In this document: positions 5,534 through 7,305 of the stretch, piece after piece
Numbering within the stretch: position 1 is the stretch's first letter
Layout of the letters: every line of letters starts with the position of its first letter
Origin: Planctomycetota bacterium
GTDB taxonomy: Bacteria; Planctomycetota; UBA1135
DNA: 7,305 nt
Reading direction: 5' to 3'
NCBI GenBank assembly: GCA_029243845.1
Contig: JAQWRF010000351.1
Coordinates: 1 to 7,305 of the forward strand
Made by a program: the position numbers and the translations under genes
The notes under the pieces: generated by a model
What the model was told of the DNA's origin: nothing
Database searches by the model: none
What the model saw: the letters and a program-made list of their open reading frames with translations, nothing else

Positions 5534-6606
5534 TGAAGTACATGTTCCGTTCCGTTTTGATTGTTGCCAGTTTGATATTGGCAGCCTGTAGCGATGGTTC
5601 TCCTGATGGCAGCCCCTCCCTGAGTGACCTGAAATTCGAGAGAATCGATAGCGATCTTGGTGAGGTTTACCAGCAACATACCTACGACCTCGATTTCCCT
5701 TTTGAAGTCGACGGTGACGATGCCATCGTCATCTCTGCAATCGATACTTCGTGTGGCTGTACGGATGCTTTCATTTATCCAGCTTGGGATACCGAAACTT
5801 ATGGCGATGTCTGGCCGCTTAATCAGCCCATCCCTGCGGGTGCGAAAGGCTCTGTTCGGGCCACCTTTGACGGCTCACGCTATAAGCGCGACAAATCCTC
5901 AACAATCACTTTGCGTGGCAACTTCTTGGAGCGCAAGGCGACTCTTGGTGTAAAGGCTTTCGTAAAGCCGGTGTTTGATGTGCAACCGCAAAACATTAAC
6001 TTCGGTGAAATAATCACTTCGGCTCTGATTGAGAAATCTTCTGAAAAGATGATTACCGTTACGGCTATGAAGGGTTACGAAATTGAGCGTTGGGTGCGTG
6101 TTCCTACCGGAGTTGAAGTGAATCCTGTTGGTGAAGTGACGGAATTAGAAGGTGGCGCTGTTTCACAACAATATCGAGTCGCCATTAATTCAAATATAGC
6201 ATCGGGCCCAATGGCTTCTTCTGTTGATGCCGAGACTTCACTTGGTGTAAATTTAACTTTCACTGTGGCTGCTAGGATTTTAGGGCCAGTGCGTTATGCA
6301 CCCGCGCAGCGAGTCGCTTTCGGCATCTTTGACGAGGGGCAGCGTAAGCATCGCACCGTCAAACTCGAGTCAACCCGAGGCGCTCCGAATATGCCTACGC
6401 CAACAGCCGAAATTGTCGGTGGTGCAAAAGACGCGATTGTAATCGAAGAGATTGCGCCAACAGAGGCGGGTTACCAAATAAAGATGATAATCGCCGAAAC
6501 CGTGCCTCCCGGAAACTATAACGGTTTATTGAAGATATCGTATCCAGGCAACCCCGATTACGAACAACATGAAATGCGAGTAAACGCGCGCATCCGTAAA
6601 AAGTGA
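5533..6606 (+). CDS. DUF1573-domain lipoprotein (second of a tandem pair)
   Basis: A 357-residue lipoprotein with a clean lipobox LAAC (Cys19) after a short basic and hydrophobic leader. Residues 33-143 form the DUF1573 domain: LGEVYQQHTYDLDFPFEV, then ISAIDTSCGCT with the Cys-Gly-Cys at 74-76, then PAGAKGSVRATFDG. The stretch from Cys-Gly-Cys to the Phe-Asp is about six residues longer than in the upstream paralogue. Two more Ig-like repeats appear to begin near residue 147 (FDVQPQNINFGEI) and residue 253 (VRYAPAQRVAFGIFDEGQ). A role as an extracytoplasmic binding or scaffold protein is plausible from the repeat architecture, but unproven. ATG 5533 shares its A with the upstream TAA. Met4 is an alternative start, but the coupled ATG is preferred. 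The stop overlaps the ATPase GTG by 4 bases. Confidence 0.9.
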   Translation: MKYMFRSVLIVASLILAACSDGSPDGSPSLSDLKFERIDSDLGEVYQQHTYDLDFPFEVDGDDAIVISAIDTSCGCTDAFIYPAWDTETYGDVWPLNQPIPAGAKGSVRATFDGSRYKRDKSSTITLRGNFLERKATLGVKAFVKPVFDVQPQNINFGEIITSALIEKSSEKMITVTAMKGYEIERWVRVPTGVEVNPVGEVTELEGGAVSQQYRVAINSNIASGPMASSVDAETSLGVNLTFTVAARILGPVRYAPAQRVAFGIFDEGQRKHRTVKLESTRGAPNMPTPTAEIVGGAKDAIVIEEIAPTEAGYQIKMIIAETVPPGNYNGLLKISYPGNPDYEQHEMRVNARIRKK

Positions 6607-7305
6607 GAAAGAAACTAGGCGAAATGCTGCGCGAAAGTGGCGCAATAAGCGAAGAACAGCTTCGTGAGGCTTTGGCCGTGCAGAAGCAACGTTCGGTCTT
6701 GCTGGGCGAGCAGCTGATTGTGCAAGGTGCTTGTGGCGAAGGCGTGGTCTATCGGGCGTTGGCCAAGCAAGCATCCATGGCCTATGTGAACCTAGAAAAA
6801 AGCACTCCCGCTGAGCACATCACCTCGTTGCTCGCAAAGCAGGCAGCCTATGAATTGATGTCCCTGCCAGTTGCTGAAAAAGACGACGCCTTGTTGGTAG
6901 CAATCAGCGACCCACGGCAAGCGGTGGCCGTCGATACTTTGAACTTTTTGCTTGAGCGTGAAATTCGTTTGGTGATTGCATCGCCAAGCCATTTACGCGC
7001 TGCGCTTGAACGCGCTTACGGTCCCGACGAATCATCACCGGCACAGCAGCCGCTTAGTGGTGGTGGGCAGCATGATGAAGCTCCTATTGTCCGCTTAGTA
7101 AACAGAATGTTTGCCGACGCGGTAAAGCAGCGTGCCTCTGATATTCACATTGAGCCATTCGCCGATCGTGTGCGCATTAGATTTCGCATCGATGGTAAAT
7201 TGGTGATTGCCGATGAGCACCCAACCGAGGTGTTTGCGCCATTGATTTCGCATGTCAAAGTGAGCGGTGGTCTCGATATCGCAGAAAAGCGCCGTCCTCA
7301 AGACG
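6603..7305 (+). CDS. GspE/PilB-family secretion or type IV pilus assembly ATPase (3' truncated)
   Basis: Hexameric ATPases of this family power pilus extension or type II secretion from the cytoplasmic face of the inner membrane. The visible 234 residues begin VRKKLGEMLRESGAISEEQL, the usual opening of the N-terminal regulatory domain. A MshEN/T2SSE_N-type domain follows (about 55-140: LLVAISDPRQAVAVDTLNFL). After a short Gly/Ser/Gln linker comes the start of the ATPase N-terminal domain: APIVRLVNRMF, then ASDIHIEP, RIRFRIDGKL and SGGLDIAEKRRPQD. These are strong family signatures. The Walker A and B motifs and any tetracysteine zinc site lie beyond the window, so GspE and PilB cannot be told apart. 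The start is GTG 6603, overlapping the upstream TGA (GTGA). ATG 6624 would cut off the conserved opening. It appears to be in an operon with the two DUF1573 genes. Confidence 0.93.
   Translation, partial: MRKKLGEMLRESGAISEEQLREALAVQKQRSVLLGEQLIVQGACGEGVVYRALAKQASMAYVNLEKSTPAEHITSLLAKQAAYELMSLPVAEKDDALLVAISDPRQAVAVDTLNFLLEREIRLVIASPSHLRAALERAYGPDESSPAQQPLSGGGQHDEAPIVRLVNRMFADAVKQRASDIHIEPFADRVRIRFRIDGKLVIADEHPTEVFAPLISHVKVSGGLDIAEKRRPQD

Noticed and set aside
6526..7301. Minus-strand open frames over the ATPase gene
   Set aside because: The + strand frame carries clear GspE/PilB motifs, and the minus frames show no recognisable protein.

Overview
The window reads as ordinary, densely packed bacterial chromosome of middling GC, with no sign of mobile elements, CRISPR, rRNA or tRNA. 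The best guess for the host is a Planctomycetota-type (PVC superphylum) bacterium. That guess rests on tandem DUF1573 lipoproteins, a YebC beginning MAGHSHW, a long N-terminal extension on ribosomal protein S9, and the lack of a recognisable Shine-Dalgarno sequence before the starts. It is an inference from general features; no phylogenetic marker was compared.

Layout. Bases 1-123 are the 3' end of an unidentified + strand gene. It abuts, in the same frame (TAA then ATG), an unrecognised multi-pass membrane protein (124-1104). A good sigma70-like promoter (1096-1124) and a small leader hairpin then precede rplM-rpsI (L13-S9), which ends at a strong intrinsic terminator (2132-2165). A second possible promoter (2180-2208) precedes yebC. 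The yebC stop overlaps (ATGA) the start of a protein with a decayed receiver domain and a decayed GGDEF domain. That gene ends tail-to-tail, with a 4-base overlap, against a minus-strand lipoprotein (3870-4469).

Only 23 bases from the lipoprotein start, a + strand cluster begins. It holds two diverged tandem DUF1573 proteins (4493-5533 and 5533-6606), then the first 234 codons of a GspE/PilB-type secretion or pilus ATPase. The junctions overlap (TAATG and GTGA), so the three genes look like one translationally coupled operon. The ATPase runs off the window before its Walker A motif.

How the genes fit together. The first half is translation machinery: L13 and S9, then YebC, a ribosome-associated translation factor family. 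The second half is cell envelope: a lipoprotein, two surface or periplasmic Ig-like DUF1573 proteins, and an assembly ATPase. The most unusual items are the coupling of the DUF1573 pair to the ATPase, and the GGDEF/receiver remnant co-translated with YebC.
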